64,000 nt of DNA from Modicisalibacter sp049808615 (GCF_049808615.1 NZ_JBNCAN010000005.1:62001-126000); one strand, 5' to 3'; counted from the stretch's first letter, positions 26,788-35,420 are shown. The notes: generated by a model from the letters alone, not told the origin. Made by a program: numbers and translations.

Positions 26788-27561
26788 ATGACGTATCCGT
26801 CCGGGCGCACGCTGTCTGAACTCGAACACAATCTCGCAGCCGTGCAGCACCGCATAGTTGTTGCCTGCCGCCGCGTAAACCGCGATCCCATTGAAGTGCG
26901 TCTGTTACCGGTGAGCAAGACCGTGGATGAGGAATACCTGCGGCTCGCCTATCAGGCGGGCTGCCGCGAACTCGGTGAAAACAAGGTGCAGGAGGCGCAG
27001 CGCAAGGCTGAAGCCCTGGCGGATCTTCCGGATCTGCGCTGGTCGGTGATCGGGCATCTGCAGACCAACAAGGCCAAGCATGTGGCACGTTTTGCCAGTG
27101 AGTTTCAGGCACTCGACAGCCTGCGGGTGGCCGAGGCGCTACAGCGACGCCTCGAAATCGAGGATCGTACCCTGGAGGTTCTGGTTCAGATCAACACCTC
27201 GAACGAACCCAGCAAGTTCGGGCTGGCGCCGGATGAGGCGGCAGCGTTCATTCACGAGCTGCCGACATTTTCTCGCCTGCGGGTGAAAGGCTTGATGACT
27301 CTGGCGATCTTCTCGGATGATCCGACCCGGGTCCGGCCCTGTTTCGTTCGGCTGCGGCAATTGCGCGATCGCTTGCGCGAGCAACTGCCGGCCGGCATCG
27401 ACATGGACACGCTTTCCATGGGGATGTCCGGCGATTTCGAACTGGCGATTGAAGAAGGCGCCACGGTGGTACGCGTGGGGCAGGCGATTTTCGGCCCACG
27501 CGCACTGTCCGACAGCTACTACTGGCCGGATGCCGATGCCGGTCAGGACAAGTCTGGATGA
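26788..27561 (+). CDS. PLP-binding homeostasis protein (YggS/PLPBP family)
   Basis: This 257-residue single-domain TIM-barrel protein binds pyridoxal 5'-phosphate and buffers the B6 pool. The PLP Lys is in LLPVSKTVD (about residue 47). The motifs GENKVQEAQ, WSVIGHLQTNKAK and MGMSGDFELAI are family signatures. It stands alone here rather than in the usual pilT-proC neighbourhood, with 256 bp of AT-richer DNA upstream in which I see no further gene. Confidence 0.9.
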   Translation: MTYPSGRTLSELEHNLAAVQHRIVVACRRVNRDPIEVRLLPVSKTVDEEYLRLAYQAGCRELGENKVQEAQRKAEALADLPDLRWSVIGHLQTNKAKHVARFASEFQALDSLRVAEALQRRLEIEDRTLEVLVQINTSNEPSKFGLAPDEAAAFIHELPTFSRLRVKGLMTLAIFSDDPTRVRPCFVRLRQLRDRLREQLPAGIDMDTLSMGMSGDFELAIEEGATVVRVGQAIFGPRALSDSYYWPDADAGQDKSG

Positions 27562-27742
27562 AGCGTCCATAGTCAAACCATCGCATCAACCTAGCATGTT
27601 ATTCATTGAATGGTGACGGCTATTCCCATCATGGATCGATAGCGAGACATTGAGCCGCATCAAGGCAATTTCGCACAAAGCGCCTAGGCTAGAGCTGTCG
27701 GAGATATTAAGTGACAGCCATGTGACGATCCAGGAGAGTGAC

Positions 27743-28498
27743 ATGTTTGCATTGAATGATCAGGTCGCGATCGTGACCGGTGGTGCCAAAGGCATCGGCA
27801 AGGGGATTGCCGGCGTGTTGGCCAAGGCAGGGGCGCAGGTGGTGATCGCCGATATCGATGCGGAAGCAGGTAAGCAAACTGCAGAAGCATTGGGCACGGC
27901 CTTCGAGCCGCTGGACGTGACCGATCGGGAGGCCTGCCAGCGTGTGGTCGAGGCGGTAATAGAACGTCACGGCCGAGTGGATACTCTCTGCTCCAATACC
28001 GGTATTTTTCCCCAGGCCACCGTGGATGCCATGACCCTGGAAGACTGGGAGCAGATGATGGCGGTGAATCTGCGCGGTACCTTCTTCATGGTACAGGCGG
28101 TACTACCTGCCATGCGCAAGCGCAGCTATGGCCGCATCGTGATCACGTCCTCCATTACTGGCGCCATCACCGGCTATCCCGGCTGGGCCCACTACGGAGC
28201 CAGCAAGGCGGGGCAACTCGGCTTCATGCGCTCCGCAGCGCTCGAGTGCGCCAAGGAAGGCATCACGATCAACGCGGTGATGCCAGGCAATATCCGCACG
28301 GAAGGGCTGGAAGCCCAGGGCGAAAGCTATCTGAAGGAGATGGCGGCCTCGGTGCCCACGAAGACGCTGGGTGAGCCCGAGGACATCGGCCATGCCGCCT
28401 GCTTTCTGGCGTCACCGGAAGCCCGGTTTATTACCGGCCAGACGATAATCGTCGATGGTGGCCAGATCTTACCTGAATCCTTCGAAGCGGTGCTGTAA
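27743..28498 (+). CDS. Short-chain dehydrogenase/reductase (UcpA/FabG-like)
   Basis: The 251-residue classical SDR has the nucleotide motif TGGAKGIGKG, Asp in VVIADID (NAD-type preference suggested), the catalytic Ser in ITSSIT, and YGASK. The C-terminal DGGQILPES resembles UcpA. A variant feature is CSNTGIF where most SDRs have NNAG. AGGAG precedes the ATG at 27743; a longer frame to 27650 lacks support. The substrate is unknown and no pathway genes flank it. Confidence 0.85.
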   Translation: MFALNDQVAIVTGGAKGIGKGIAGVLAKAGAQVVIADIDAEAGKQTAEALGTAFEPLDVTDREACQRVVEAVIERHGRVDTLCSNTGIFPQATVDAMTLEDWEQMMAVNLRGTFFMVQAVLPAMRKRSYGRIVITSSITGAITGYPGWAHYGASKAGQLGFMRSAALECAKEGITINAVMPGNIRTEGLEAQGESYLKEMAASVPTKTLGEPEDIGHAACFLASPEARFITGQTIIVDGGQILPESFEAVL

Positions 28499-28519
28499 GG
28501 CCTGTCAGTGGCATGGGTC

Positions 28520-28543
28520 CAGGGCAGCGGAACAGCTGCCCTG
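28520..28543 (+). terminator. Hairpin after the SDR gene
   Basis: CAGGGCAGC (28520-28528) and GCTGCCCTG (28535-28543) form a 9-bp stem with a 6-nt loop, 22 bp past the stop. The following bases (ATAATCG) are not a good T run, so it is a possible but atypical terminator. Confidence 0.45.
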
Positions 28544-28683
28544 ATAATCGGAACTCGATGCCTCGAGTACAAACGATAATAAGGGTCAAATAACAATAAT
28601 ATGCAAATAGTAATGATTGATATTTATAAGGATGGCGCTTAAGCTGCGTTGGGAACAATCCCAACTGCACCAAGGAACCCATC

Positions 28684-29052
28684 ATGCAAAAGCTTTTATT
28701 GGCCACGCTTTGCACCGGCCTGCTGGCTAGCGCCGCCTATGCCGAGGATCGCCCCGACCACTTCGAAGGCAAGGCCGCCAATACACTGAGCGAAGCCGTG
28801 ACCAATGTCTCCGAAGCAAACGGTCGGCTGGCCAAGCTGCTCGATCAAGACGAGCTGACCGATAACGACTTCGCTACCATTCACGAGCTGTCCTACACCC
28901 TGGAAAACGCGCTGGAAAAGATCGAAGACGAACTCGATAGCATCGCCGAGGATCTGGAAGAAGTGCATCAGGGCTCCGAAACTAATGAACCGGAGCGCGT
29001 GCGCACTCATGGCGCCGCCTATCTCGAGGCAGCGCGGACGCTAACAAAGTAA
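28684..29052 (+). CDS. Secreted small helical protein (DUF6746-like)
   Basis: The 122-residue protein has a clear signal peptide (LLATLCTGLLASAAYA, cut before EDRPDHF) and a mature part that is acidic and helical, with heptad-like Leu spacing and no Cys. It resembles the DUF6746 family of periplasmic proteins of unknown function. The 5' leader contains a hairpin GTTGGGA-ACAA-TCCCAAC (28648-28665), and a TATAAG -10-like sequence lies near 28624. It converges on the methyltransferase gene with a 4-bp gap. Confidence 0.7.
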   Translation: MQKLLLATLCTGLLASAAYAEDRPDHFEGKAANTLSEAVTNVSEANGRLAKLLDQDELTDNDFATIHELSYTLENALEKIEDELDSIAEDLEEVHQGSETNEPERVRTHGAAYLEAARTLTK

Positions 29053-29056
29053 TACA

Positions 29057-29848
29057 TCAGCAGGGCTCCCACTCGATCAGTGCCCAGCGTAATGGGGCAC
29101 CTCCCTCGGCGGCGCGCTGGGGATCAAAGTTGTACCAGGCCCTGAGTCGCGAGGTCTCGTCGTCGTTCAGCTCGCCCAGCGACCAGCTTACACGCTGGGC
29201 GAATTCGTCGAAATCCTGGGTGCCGGCCAGACGGCTGGGCACCTCGATATAGCTTAGTCGTGGGTGAATACCCTGGGTATGGAGCAGGTTGACGGTGTAG
29301 ATATAGTCGGGAACGGAGGTTCGTTGACGCCCCAGCAGCGCGATGAGCCCGGCATCGAGGAAATCGCCGCCCACCAGCTGGGTCATGTAGACCCGTCGGC
29401 GGGCATGGGCATTGAGCTTGGCGAGAGCGTCGGCCAGGTCGGCCACCATGCCGGAGCGCGAGGCCACCACGATGTCGCATACCGGCACGTCGCGCCAGTC
29501 ATCTTCCCAGGCACGCAGTAGTGGCGTGACATTGTCGAGACCGAGACGCTTGGCATTGTGCTCCAGCTGTTCAAGCATTCCCGGACTGTAATCCATGCCG
29601 ATGACCTGTTCGAGCCGGTCGGCCAGCAGCAGGGCGATGGTGCCTGGGCCGCAGCCCACGTCCAGCAGGCTGCGACTGCCAGTCAAGTCCATTCGCGAGA
29701 TAAAGGTCTCGGCGTAGGCGCCGCCAAGTGGCTTGCGTCCCAGCGACTCTGCTCGAGCGTCCCAATCACTGGCAGGCTTGGGCCGGCGCTCCGATTGCGC
29801 CATGTGTTGGCGATAGAGGGTAGCGAAATCGATGTCGTCAATGGTCAT
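29057..29848 (-). CDS. Class I SAM-dependent methyltransferase
   Basis: The 263-residue protein has a Rossmann methyltransferase core: LLDVGCGPGTIALLLA (SAM motif I) and VIGMDYSPGML (acidic ribose contact). The C-terminal half has no substrate signature that I recognise. It is the fifth gene in the order oxidase I, oxidase II, 79-residue protein, 167-residue protein, methyltransferase, 21 bp after its neighbour, so it probably belongs to that operon. A role in modifying or assembling the oxidase is only a possibility. Confidence 0.78.
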   Translation of the reverse strand: MTIDDIDFATLYRQHMAQSERRPKPASDWDARAESLGRKPLGGAYAETFISRMDLTGSRSLLDVGCGPGTIALLLADRLEQVIGMDYSPGMLEQLEHNAKRLGLDNVTPLLRAWEDDWRDVPVCDIVVASRSGMVADLADALAKLNAHARRRVYMTQLVGGDFLDAGLIALLGRQRTSVPDYIYTVNLLHTQGIHPRLSYIEVPSRLAGTQDFDEFAQRVSWSLGELNDDETSRLRAWYNFDPQRAAEGGAPLRWALIEWEPC

Positions 29849-29869
29849 GGCTAGCCGTTGATCATGTAT

Positions 29870-30373
29870 TTATTCATTGGTTGCCTCATCAGTCGCTTGT
29901 AATACCGGCGCGCTGTAGGTCGGCGTGTCGGCGAAGGGCGGCGGCGGATTCCACTGCTGCAACCCGTAGAAGACCCCAAAAATCATGACGACGATCAGCA
30001 GCACCCAGATCCAGGTGGGAGTCGGCGCCGGGGTCTCCGCCCGGGAGGGCTCCCAGTACGTTTCACCAGCACCGCCATAGGAGTTGACCAGAATCGGAAT
30101 CCTGCCTTCCAGTACATCGTTATTACTGAGGCCGTTGATGGCGATACCGGGACCGTTACGCACGTTGAAGGCGATGTGTCTGACCCCTTTTTGACCGCTA
30201 GCGTCGTAGGCCTCGATGCGCAGGGTATGCGGTCCATCCTCGAGGACCGTAGTATCCAGTTGGAAACGCACCGGGGAGCGATGGCTGATAATGGGCTCCA
30301 CGCCGTCATCGAGGAAAATATCGGTGCGTGTCTGATCCCGAGAGCTCTGATTGAAAGTATTATGATCGTTCAT
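29870..30373 (-). CDS. Membrane-anchored Ig-like protein of the cbb3-like cluster, unknown function
   Basis: I do not recognise a named family. The 167-residue protein has a Ser/Asp-rich N-terminus, a beta-rich segment with the LEDGPHTLRIEAYDASG pattern seen in Ig/FN3-like domains (about residues 30-80), a Pro/Thr linker and one membrane helix (WIWVLLIVVMIFGVFYGL, about 120-137). There is no N-terminal signal. The ATGA overlap with the 79-residue gene ties it to the oxidase operon. It may be an assembly or stability factor; the topology would place the Ig-like part on either face. Confidence 0.6.
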   Translation of the reverse strand: MNDHNTFNQSSRDQTRTDIFLDDGVEPIISHRSPVRFQLDTTVLEDGPHTLRIEAYDASGQKGVRHIAFNVRNGPGIAINGLSNNDVLEGRIPILVNSYGGAGETYWEPSRAETPAPTPTWIWVLLIVVMIFGVFYGLQQWNPPPPFADTPTYSAPVLQATDEATNE

Positions 30374-30609
30374 GGCCTGTCCCCATCCTCATCGTTCAGG
30401 ATGCGACGCTTGATATGCCGGTCCTGCCGTTCGCCGGGTTTTACAAAGCACTTGATACAGTAGATCGTGACCAGCAGCACGATGATGCCACCACCAACAA
30501 CCAGCAGCTTGTCCACCAGTCCGATTTGATCGACGAACTTAGCGGCCTGAGCCCGTGACGGCAGCAGGCTGGTTGTCATCAGCATGACAAGAAGTGCGCC
30601 GCGCATCAT
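30370..30609 (-). CDS. Small single-helix subunit of the cbb3-like cluster
   Basis: The 79-residue protein has a cleavable-looking N-terminus (LLVMLMTTSLLPSRAQA), then one membrane helix (LLVVGGGIIVLLVTIYCIKCF) and a basic cytoplasmic tail. AGGAGGAG precedes the ATG at 30609. It overlaps both neighbours by ATGA junctions. Size and position recall CcoQ-like small subunits, but I see no clear sequence match to CcoQ. Confidence 0.62.
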   Translation of the reverse strand: MMRGALLVMLMTTSLLPSRAQAAKFVDQIGLVDKLLVVGGGIIVLLVTIYCIKCFVKPGERQDRHIKRRILNDEDGDRP

Positions 30610-31616
30610 TCTCCTCCTGCCTCGCGTCGATCGGTGACATCCTCCGCCGTCACCGTGGGCGCGTCGTTGCCCCAACTGGTACGTTCGTGATTGACGATGG
30701 CGGCAATCTGGCCATCGTCGAGCTGATCGGCGAAGCCGGGCATTGGCGAGGCGTACTTGGTGCCGTCGATGGTCCTGCCCTGCGCGCCGTGCAGGATAGT
30801 ATCGATGTGTTCGCCGGGATCCTCCGCCAGCACCACCGTATCTCCCGCCAAGGGCGGGAAAGTGCCTGGCAGGCCTTGACCGTTGGCCTGATGACAGCTG
30901 GCGCAGCTATTGGCGTAAAGCGTTGCGCCCTTGGCGTCGGCTTTCTTTTCACCTCCCTCCGCCGAGGCGTCGCTGTCCTGGCTCGTTTCGGCTGACGCGG
31001 TTTGAGTCGTGCCGCCAGCGCCTTCGATGGGAACCTGGCGCAGGGCAAGCAGATAGGCCACCAGCGCCTGGCCTTGCTGGGTGGGCACGACCTTGCCGCC
31101 TTCCGGCGCATAGGCTTCGGGAATGGTCACCACCGGCGCGTCGCCTTCGGCACCGGTGGCCGGTTCGAAGAGCCAGGGGTAGGCCGGCATGATCGATTCC
31201 TTGACCACCGAACGGGGGTTGTAGAGGTGCAAGTATTGCCAGGTTTCGCTGGATTGCCGAGCGCCGATATTGGAAAGATCCGGGCCGGTACGCGCGCTGC
31301 CCAGCACTGCCGGCGAGTAGGGGCGCCAGACATCCATGGGACCGAGCAGGGCATAGTCCGCCGCGGCAGTGGGCCGTCCCCAGGGACTATCCATGGGCAG
31401 TGGCCGCACCTGCTGGGTATGGCAGGCCACGCAACCTTCGGCGATATACACCTCGAGCCCCTGCTGCTCGATATCCGACAACGGCTCGGCTTCGGGCAGC
31501 GGTTCGGTATTGCGCTGCATCCACTGGGCCGGAAGGATGGCGATGATAAAGGCGAGGCCGATGAAGCCGAAGAAGATCGTGCCCAGCAGTAGCCAATGGT
31601 TGCGATGGAAGTTCAT
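30606..31616 (-). CDS. CcoO-like subunit fused to a second cytochrome c domain
   Basis: The 336-residue protein has an N-terminal membrane anchor (residues 8-30), a CcoO-type heme site CVACH (62-66) followed by TQQVRP, and the region around GPDLSNIGAR typical of cbb3 subunit II. After a Thr/Ser/Glu/Lys-rich linker (about 200-230) comes a second domain with CASCH (238-242) and Met of SPMPGF (about 292). Standard cbb3 oxidases have monoheme CcoO and separate diheme CcoP; here one extra heme domain is fused to CcoO and no CcoP gene follows. It overlaps the catalytic subunit gene by ATGA. Confidence 0.85.
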   Translation of the reverse strand: MNFHRNHWLLLGTIFFGFIGLAFIIAILPAQWMQRNTEPLPEAEPLSDIEQQGLEVYIAEGCVACHTQQVRPLPMDSPWGRPTAAADYALLGPMDVWRPYSPAVLGSARTGPDLSNIGARQSSETWQYLHLYNPRSVVKESIMPAYPWLFEPATGAEGDAPVVTIPEAYAPEGGKVVPTQQGQALVAYLLALRQVPIEGAGGTTQTASAETSQDSDASAEGGEKKADAKGATLYANSCASCHQANGQGLPGTFPPLAGDTVVLAEDPGEHIDTILHGAQGRTIDGTKYASPMPGFADQLDDGQIAAIVNHERTSWGNDAPTVTAEDVTDRREAGGE

Positions 31617-33055
31617 GCCATTGCCTCCTGCGCCGCCTGCTCCTGTGGTAGATCATGGTGAGCCGGGCGCATGCACCAGAGGTTGTAGGCGAAGATCAGG
31701 TGCGACAGGAACATCAGGCCGCCCCCTAGGGCGCGCCATAGCCAGAAGGGTGCCATCATCGTCACCGACTCGATGAAGGCGTCGCCGGCCATCCAACTCA
31801 TGCCTTGCAGCGTACCGCCGATCATCAGGGCGATGGTGTAGATGGCGACCCCGACGAAGGCAAACCAGAAGTGCACACCGGCCAGAAAATGCGACGGCTC
31901 ACGCCCCGTCAGACGCGGCACGAGGCCGTAGATGCCGCCCCAGATCAAAAAGACGACGAAGCCGTACATGGTCAGATGCGAGTGGGCGACGGTGAAGTTG
32001 GTGAAGTGCCAGACCCGGTTCAGGCTACGAAACGCCTCGAAGGTGCCCTGCAGGGAGAACAGGAAGTAAGCGATCACCCCGACCAGGATGAAGGGCAGGC
32101 TATAGCTGCGCGCCACGGTATGGAAGCTGCCCTTCATGGTCATCAGGAAATTGCCGGTGCCCGCGGCGAGGGTGACGATCATGCCTACGCTGAAGATGAT
32201 CGCCACGGTCTGCAGCCACCAGGGAGTCGGCGCGAAAATGAAGTGATGGGCGCCGATCATGCTGTAGAAGACCATCTGGGTCCAGAATGCCAGCACGCCC
32301 AGGGAATAGGAGTAGATCGGCTTGTTGAGCAGTTTCGGCAGGAAATAGTAGGTCAGCCCCAACACCATGGGCGTGAACCACATGCCCACGCCCATGTGCA
32401 TGTAGAAGCCCTGGATCACGGTCTCGCTGATGCCGGTTTGCTGATAGACAGGTACGTAGGCGATCACCATCAACGCCACCGTCCACAGAAAGCCGCCCAT
32501 GATGTACCAGTTGGAGATGTAGATTTCCTCGATGGCGCGACCGACGATGGTGCGAATCATGTTGTAGGTCACCAGTATCACGCCCAGCGCAAAGACCCCC
32601 TGCACCGGCCAGATGTATTCGCGATACTCCTGACCACCGTTGTTGACACCGGCCATCAATAGCAGATCGCCGACCAGCACGGCGGCGTTGATCAGGCCCA
32701 GGCTCACCCAGGCCAGCGGCAGGCTGTGCAGACGCCGACGGCTGGTCTTGGGCACCACATAGAGGGCCAACGCGATCATGGCCAGGGAGGCCCAGCCCCA
32801 GAACACGGTATTGGTGTGCACCGGGCGCAAGCGGCCATAGGACAGCCAGGCGATATGGTCGATATCGGGGGTGGCGAACTTGAGTCCCAGATAGGCGCCG
32901 ATCAGGGTTCCCACCAGCAGCCAGAAGGTCGCGCTACCCAGATAGACATAGATGAGGCGGGTCGAGGCCGTATCCCGATCCGCGGCGACCTCGACCGCCG
33001 CCTTGGTGACGATCGCGGAGCGACTCGCTGGCAGTAAGGAGGCAGGATTTACCAT
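31613..33055 (-). CDS. Cbb3-type heme-copper oxidase catalytic subunit, variant
   Basis: This 480-residue, roughly 12-helix subunit reduces O2 (or possibly NO) at a heme-CuB centre. His80 (RPVHTN) and His360 fit heme b ligands, His358 heme b3, and His220, His270 and His271 CuB. Tyr264 has exactly the spacing of the His-Tyr cross-link of Pseudomonas stutzeri CcoN (His207, Tyr251, His257, His258). This argues for oxygen reduction; NorB-type NO reductases lack this Tyr. The loop between TFE and the AHSH motif is about four residues shorter than in CcoN. The start is ATG 33055 with GAGGTG upstream; GTG 33064 is an alternative. An NsrR-type palindrome lies just upstream. Confidence 0.87.
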   Translation of the reverse strand: MVNPASLLPASRSAIVTKAAVEVAADRDTASTRLIYVYLGSATFWLLVGTLIGAYLGLKFATPDIDHIAWLSYGRLRPVHTNTVFWGWASLAMIALALYVVPKTSRRRLHSLPLAWVSLGLINAAVLVGDLLLMAGVNNGGQEYREYIWPVQGVFALGVILVTYNMIRTIVGRAIEEIYISNWYIMGGFLWTVALMVIAYVPVYQQTGISETVIQGFYMHMGVGMWFTPMVLGLTYYFLPKLLNKPIYSYSLGVLAFWTQMVFYSMIGAHHFIFAPTPWWLQTVAIIFSVGMIVTLAAGTGNFLMTMKGSFHTVARSYSLPFILVGVIAYFLFSLQGTFEAFRSLNRVWHFTNFTVAHSHLTMYGFVVFLIWGGIYGLVPRLTGREPSHFLAGVHFWFAFVGVAIYTIALMIGGTLQGMSWMAGDAFIESVTMMAPFWLWRALGGGLMFLSHLIFAYNLWCMRPAHHDLPQEQAAQEAMA

Positions 33056-33081
33056 CTGACACACCTCGCTAAAACGGTGAT

Positions 33082-33104
33082 AAGAGGTTTTTTAAATGCT
33101 TCTT
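33082..33104. promoter_or_regulatory. NsrR-type operator candidate upstream of the cbb3-like operon
   Basis: Half-sites AAGAGGTTTTT (33082-33092) and AAATGCTTCTT (33094-33104), 18 of 22 consensus positions, 27 bp before the ATG at 33055. It lies between the small secreted-protein gene and the oxidase, both on the minus strand. Confidence 0.55.
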
Positions 33105-33164
33105 TATGGACCCATCTTGATATCCAGATGCGTAACGCTATAACGCCGTCCCTGGCGCTCCTGC

Positions 33165-33533
33165 TTAGTCGTTTTTCCAGTAATCGTTGGCCGCGGCTAC
33201 GGTCTGAAAGTGGAGGGCGATCACCTGCGAGGCGGCGATCAGGCTATCCGGATCATGCGCATAGGCACCACGCAGCGCCTTGCGTACGCTGGTGTCCGGC
33301 TGGGTAGTGCCGACGCCTTTTTGGGAAAGCGTTACCGCCAGAGCAAAGCCTTCCTGAGGCGTGTCGGTGATCAGACTCGGCAGCCAGACGTCGCTGCCTT
33401 TACTCTGCTCCATTTCCTCTTCGGCCAGTGCCGAGCTCCCCAGGCCCAGGCAGAAAAATATCGTCATTAGAACAGCCGATGGCATCTTGCCGTTTTTCCT
33501 CATGGATAAAACAGGCCGTACTAGTCTGGTCAT
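33165..33533 (-). CDS. Small secreted protein of unknown function, upstream of the cbb3-like operon
   Basis: I do not recognise this 122-residue protein. It has a signal peptide (basic MRKNGKMP, hydrophobic VLMTIFFCLGLGSSALA, cut before EEEMEQ). The mature part of about 85 residues has no Cys, no membrane helix and no metal motif beyond a single His (ALHF). GAGGAG precedes ATG 33533. It lies 110 bp upstream of the oxidase gene in the same direction and has a weak NsrR-like palindrome 19 bp before its start, so it may be a periplasmic partner of the same response. Confidence 0.6.
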   Translation of the reverse strand: MTRLVRPVLSMRKNGKMPSAVLMTIFFCLGLGSSALAEEEMEQSKGSDVWLPSLITDTPQEGFALAVTLSQKGVGTTQPDTSVRKALRGAYAHDPDSLIAASQVIALHFQTVAAANDYWKND

Positions 33534-33551
33534 GGATCTCGCTCCTCTTTT

Positions 33552-33574
33552 ATAAAGTATTTTTTATGCATGTT
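33552..33574. promoter_or_regulatory. Weak NsrR-like palindrome
   Basis: Half-sites ATAAAGTATTT and TTATGCATGTT match 15 of 22 consensus positions. This is clearly weaker than the other five sites, but it has the right place for repression, 19 bp before the secreted-protein start. Confidence 0.3.
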
Positions 33575-33641
33575 TAAAGATAGCAGTAGATACACAAGAC
33601 GCAAGTTGGTTCATGCACCATCAGCGGTTCATGGCACGGAG

Positions 33642-35420
33642 TCACTTCATTGAATTGGATTGGGCCTCGATATCGTTACGCCTTCGATGCCAAGCGAGCG
33701 CTACATCGCGAGCCTGCTGTAGCCCTCTGCAGTACGTCAGCATTCCGCGAGTCTTGCGAATGCCCGCACGGCGCAGCTTGACGATGATCCTCGCCGGCAA
33801 TCCCACCAGAATCAGTGCGATACCATCGCGCTGCATCTCGTCGATCAGGGAGCGAAGGGCCACGATGGCGGTGCCATCCATACTAGGCACACCGTGCATG
33901 TTGATGATGATGATCTGGACCTTGGGATCTACTAAATGCAACGAGGTGAGGGCTTTTTCGGCGGCCCCGAAGAACAAGGGGCCGTTGATGTCGTAGACCG
34001 CTACTTTGGCAGGCAGCCCATGGATGGTCGGATGATTATCGGTATCAATCCGGTCGGTCCGCGTCAGCAGCGCCATGCGTCGAATGAACAACGCCGCCGC
34101 CAGCCCGATCCCCACGGCCACCGCCAGCACCATGTCGAAAAACACCGTGAGACCAAAGCAGATGACCAGGATGGCCACGTCACCCGGAGGGGCGGAGCGC
34201 AGTGTGTGCACAAAGTGCCGGGCCTCACTCATGTTCCAGGCGATGATGAACAGCAGCGCCGCAAGGGCGGCCATCGGCACCAGGCCCAGGAGACCCGCGA
34301 GCGCAACCACCGCCAATAGCACCACCAGCGCATGAATCACTGCCGCGATGGGTGACCGGGCACCGCTGCGGATGTTGGTCGCGGTGCGTGCCAGGGCGGC
34401 GGTGGCGGTAATGCCGCCGAAAAGCGGAGCAACGATATTGCCGATTCCCTGGCCGATCAACTCGGCATTGGGGTCATGCTTGGTCTTGGTCAATCCGTCC
34501 GCGACCACTGCGCACAGCAACGACTCGATGGCGCCCAGCATGGCGATCGCCAGGGCGGGCCCGAGCAGGGCCCGCACTAGATCAAAGCTCAACTCAATAG
34601 GCTCACCGTCAGGCCCGGGCAATAGCCAGGGCACTGTGAATGTCGGTGCAATCGGGGGAATGCCATTTCCTGTTTCGCCATTGATCTCCCAGGTGAAGCG
34701 TGAGGCCACCGTTTCCACCTCGGCTCCCATGCCACCGAGCCACTGATTGACGCCATAAGCCGCAATGGCCCCGACGACAAGACCCACCAGGGGAGCGGGA
34801 ACCGGGAGTTGCAGGCGTGGCCAGAGCAGCATGACGATCAAGGTGAGCGCGCCGATACCCAATTCGAAGGGATTGAGAGTGGGGAGTGCGGTGAAGATCC
34901 TGCCCAGGTTTTCGACGAAATGCTCGCCGAGATTGTCCACGGTCAGCCCCAGGAAGTCGGGGATCTGCAATACCGCGATGACCACCGCGATACCGGCCGT
35001 GAAGCCCAGCACCACCGGATAAGGCACAAATTCGATGAGTCGTCCCATGCGCGCGATGCCCATGGCCACCAGGATGACCCCGGCCATCATGGAGGCAATC
35101 AGCAATCCGCCCAGGCCGTATTGGGCAACGATGGGAAAGAGTATGGCCACGAAGGCCGCCGTCGGACCGGAGACGTTGAAGCGTGCTCCCCCGGTCAGCG
35201 CAATGAAGATGCCGGCAACGATTGCCGTATAGAGCCCGTGCTGGGGAGGCACACCCGTGGCGATGGCCAAGGCCATCGACAGCGGTACGGCCAGAATGCC
35301 AATGGTCAGGCCCGCCATCGCATCCTTGCGAAGATCGTCCAGCCCGTAGCCTTCTCGCCAGGCGGAACGCAGACCGGTAGCGATACCGGGAAGTTTCAAG
35401 GACAAGGGGTTGTATGACAT
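33642..35420 (-). CDS. SulP family anion transporter with STAS domain
   Basis: The 592-residue transporter has the SulP opening DAMAGLTIGILAVPLSMALAIATG, about 12-14 membrane helices, and a cytoplasmic C-terminal STAS domain from about residue 440 (IIIINMHGVPSMDGTAIVAL contains the conserved D-G-T turn). Family members carry sulfate, bicarbonate or C4-dicarboxylates (DauA). An unusual Pro/Gly-rich loop of about 40 residues with a Glu-Asn-Gly cluster is inserted near residues 235-275. The substrate cannot be assigned; no carbonic anhydrase or sulfate assimilation gene is adjacent. Confidence 0.88.
   Translation of the reverse strand: MSYNPLSLKLPGIATGLRSAWREGYGLDDLRKDAMAGLTIGILAVPLSMALAIATGVPPQHGLYTAIVAGIFIALTGGARFNVSGPTAAFVAILFPIVAQYGLGGLLIASMMAGVILVAMGIARMGRLIEFVPYPVVLGFTAGIAVVIAVLQIPDFLGLTVDNLGEHFVENLGRIFTALPTLNPFELGIGALTLIVMLLWPRLQLPVPAPLVGLVVGAIAAYGVNQWLGGMGAEVETVASRFTWEINGETGNGIPPIAPTFTVPWLLPGPDGEPIELSFDLVRALLGPALAIAMLGAIESLLCAVVADGLTKTKHDPNAELIGQGIGNIVAPLFGGITATAALARTATNIRSGARSPIAAVIHALVVLLAVVALAGLLGLVPMAALAALLFIIAWNMSEARHFVHTLRSAPPGDVAILVICFGLTVFFDMVLAVAVGIGLAAALFIRRMALLTRTDRIDTDNHPTIHGLPAKVAVYDINGPLFFGAAEKALTSLHLVDPKVQIIIINMHGVPSMDGTAIVALRSLIDEMQRDGIALILVGLPARIIVKLRRAGIRKTRGMLTYCRGLQQARDVALAWHRRRNDIEAQSNSMK

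Noticed and set aside
31613..33055. Naming the oxidase pair NorB-NorC
   Set aside because: Tyr264 and the CcoN spacing of CuB ligands, plus the CcoO-type partner, point to a cbb3-like oxidase; NorB features are absent.
33114..33131. FNR/DNR-type site upstream of the cbb3-like operon
   Set aside because: Only the TTGAT half is good; the other half (AGATG) matches poorly.
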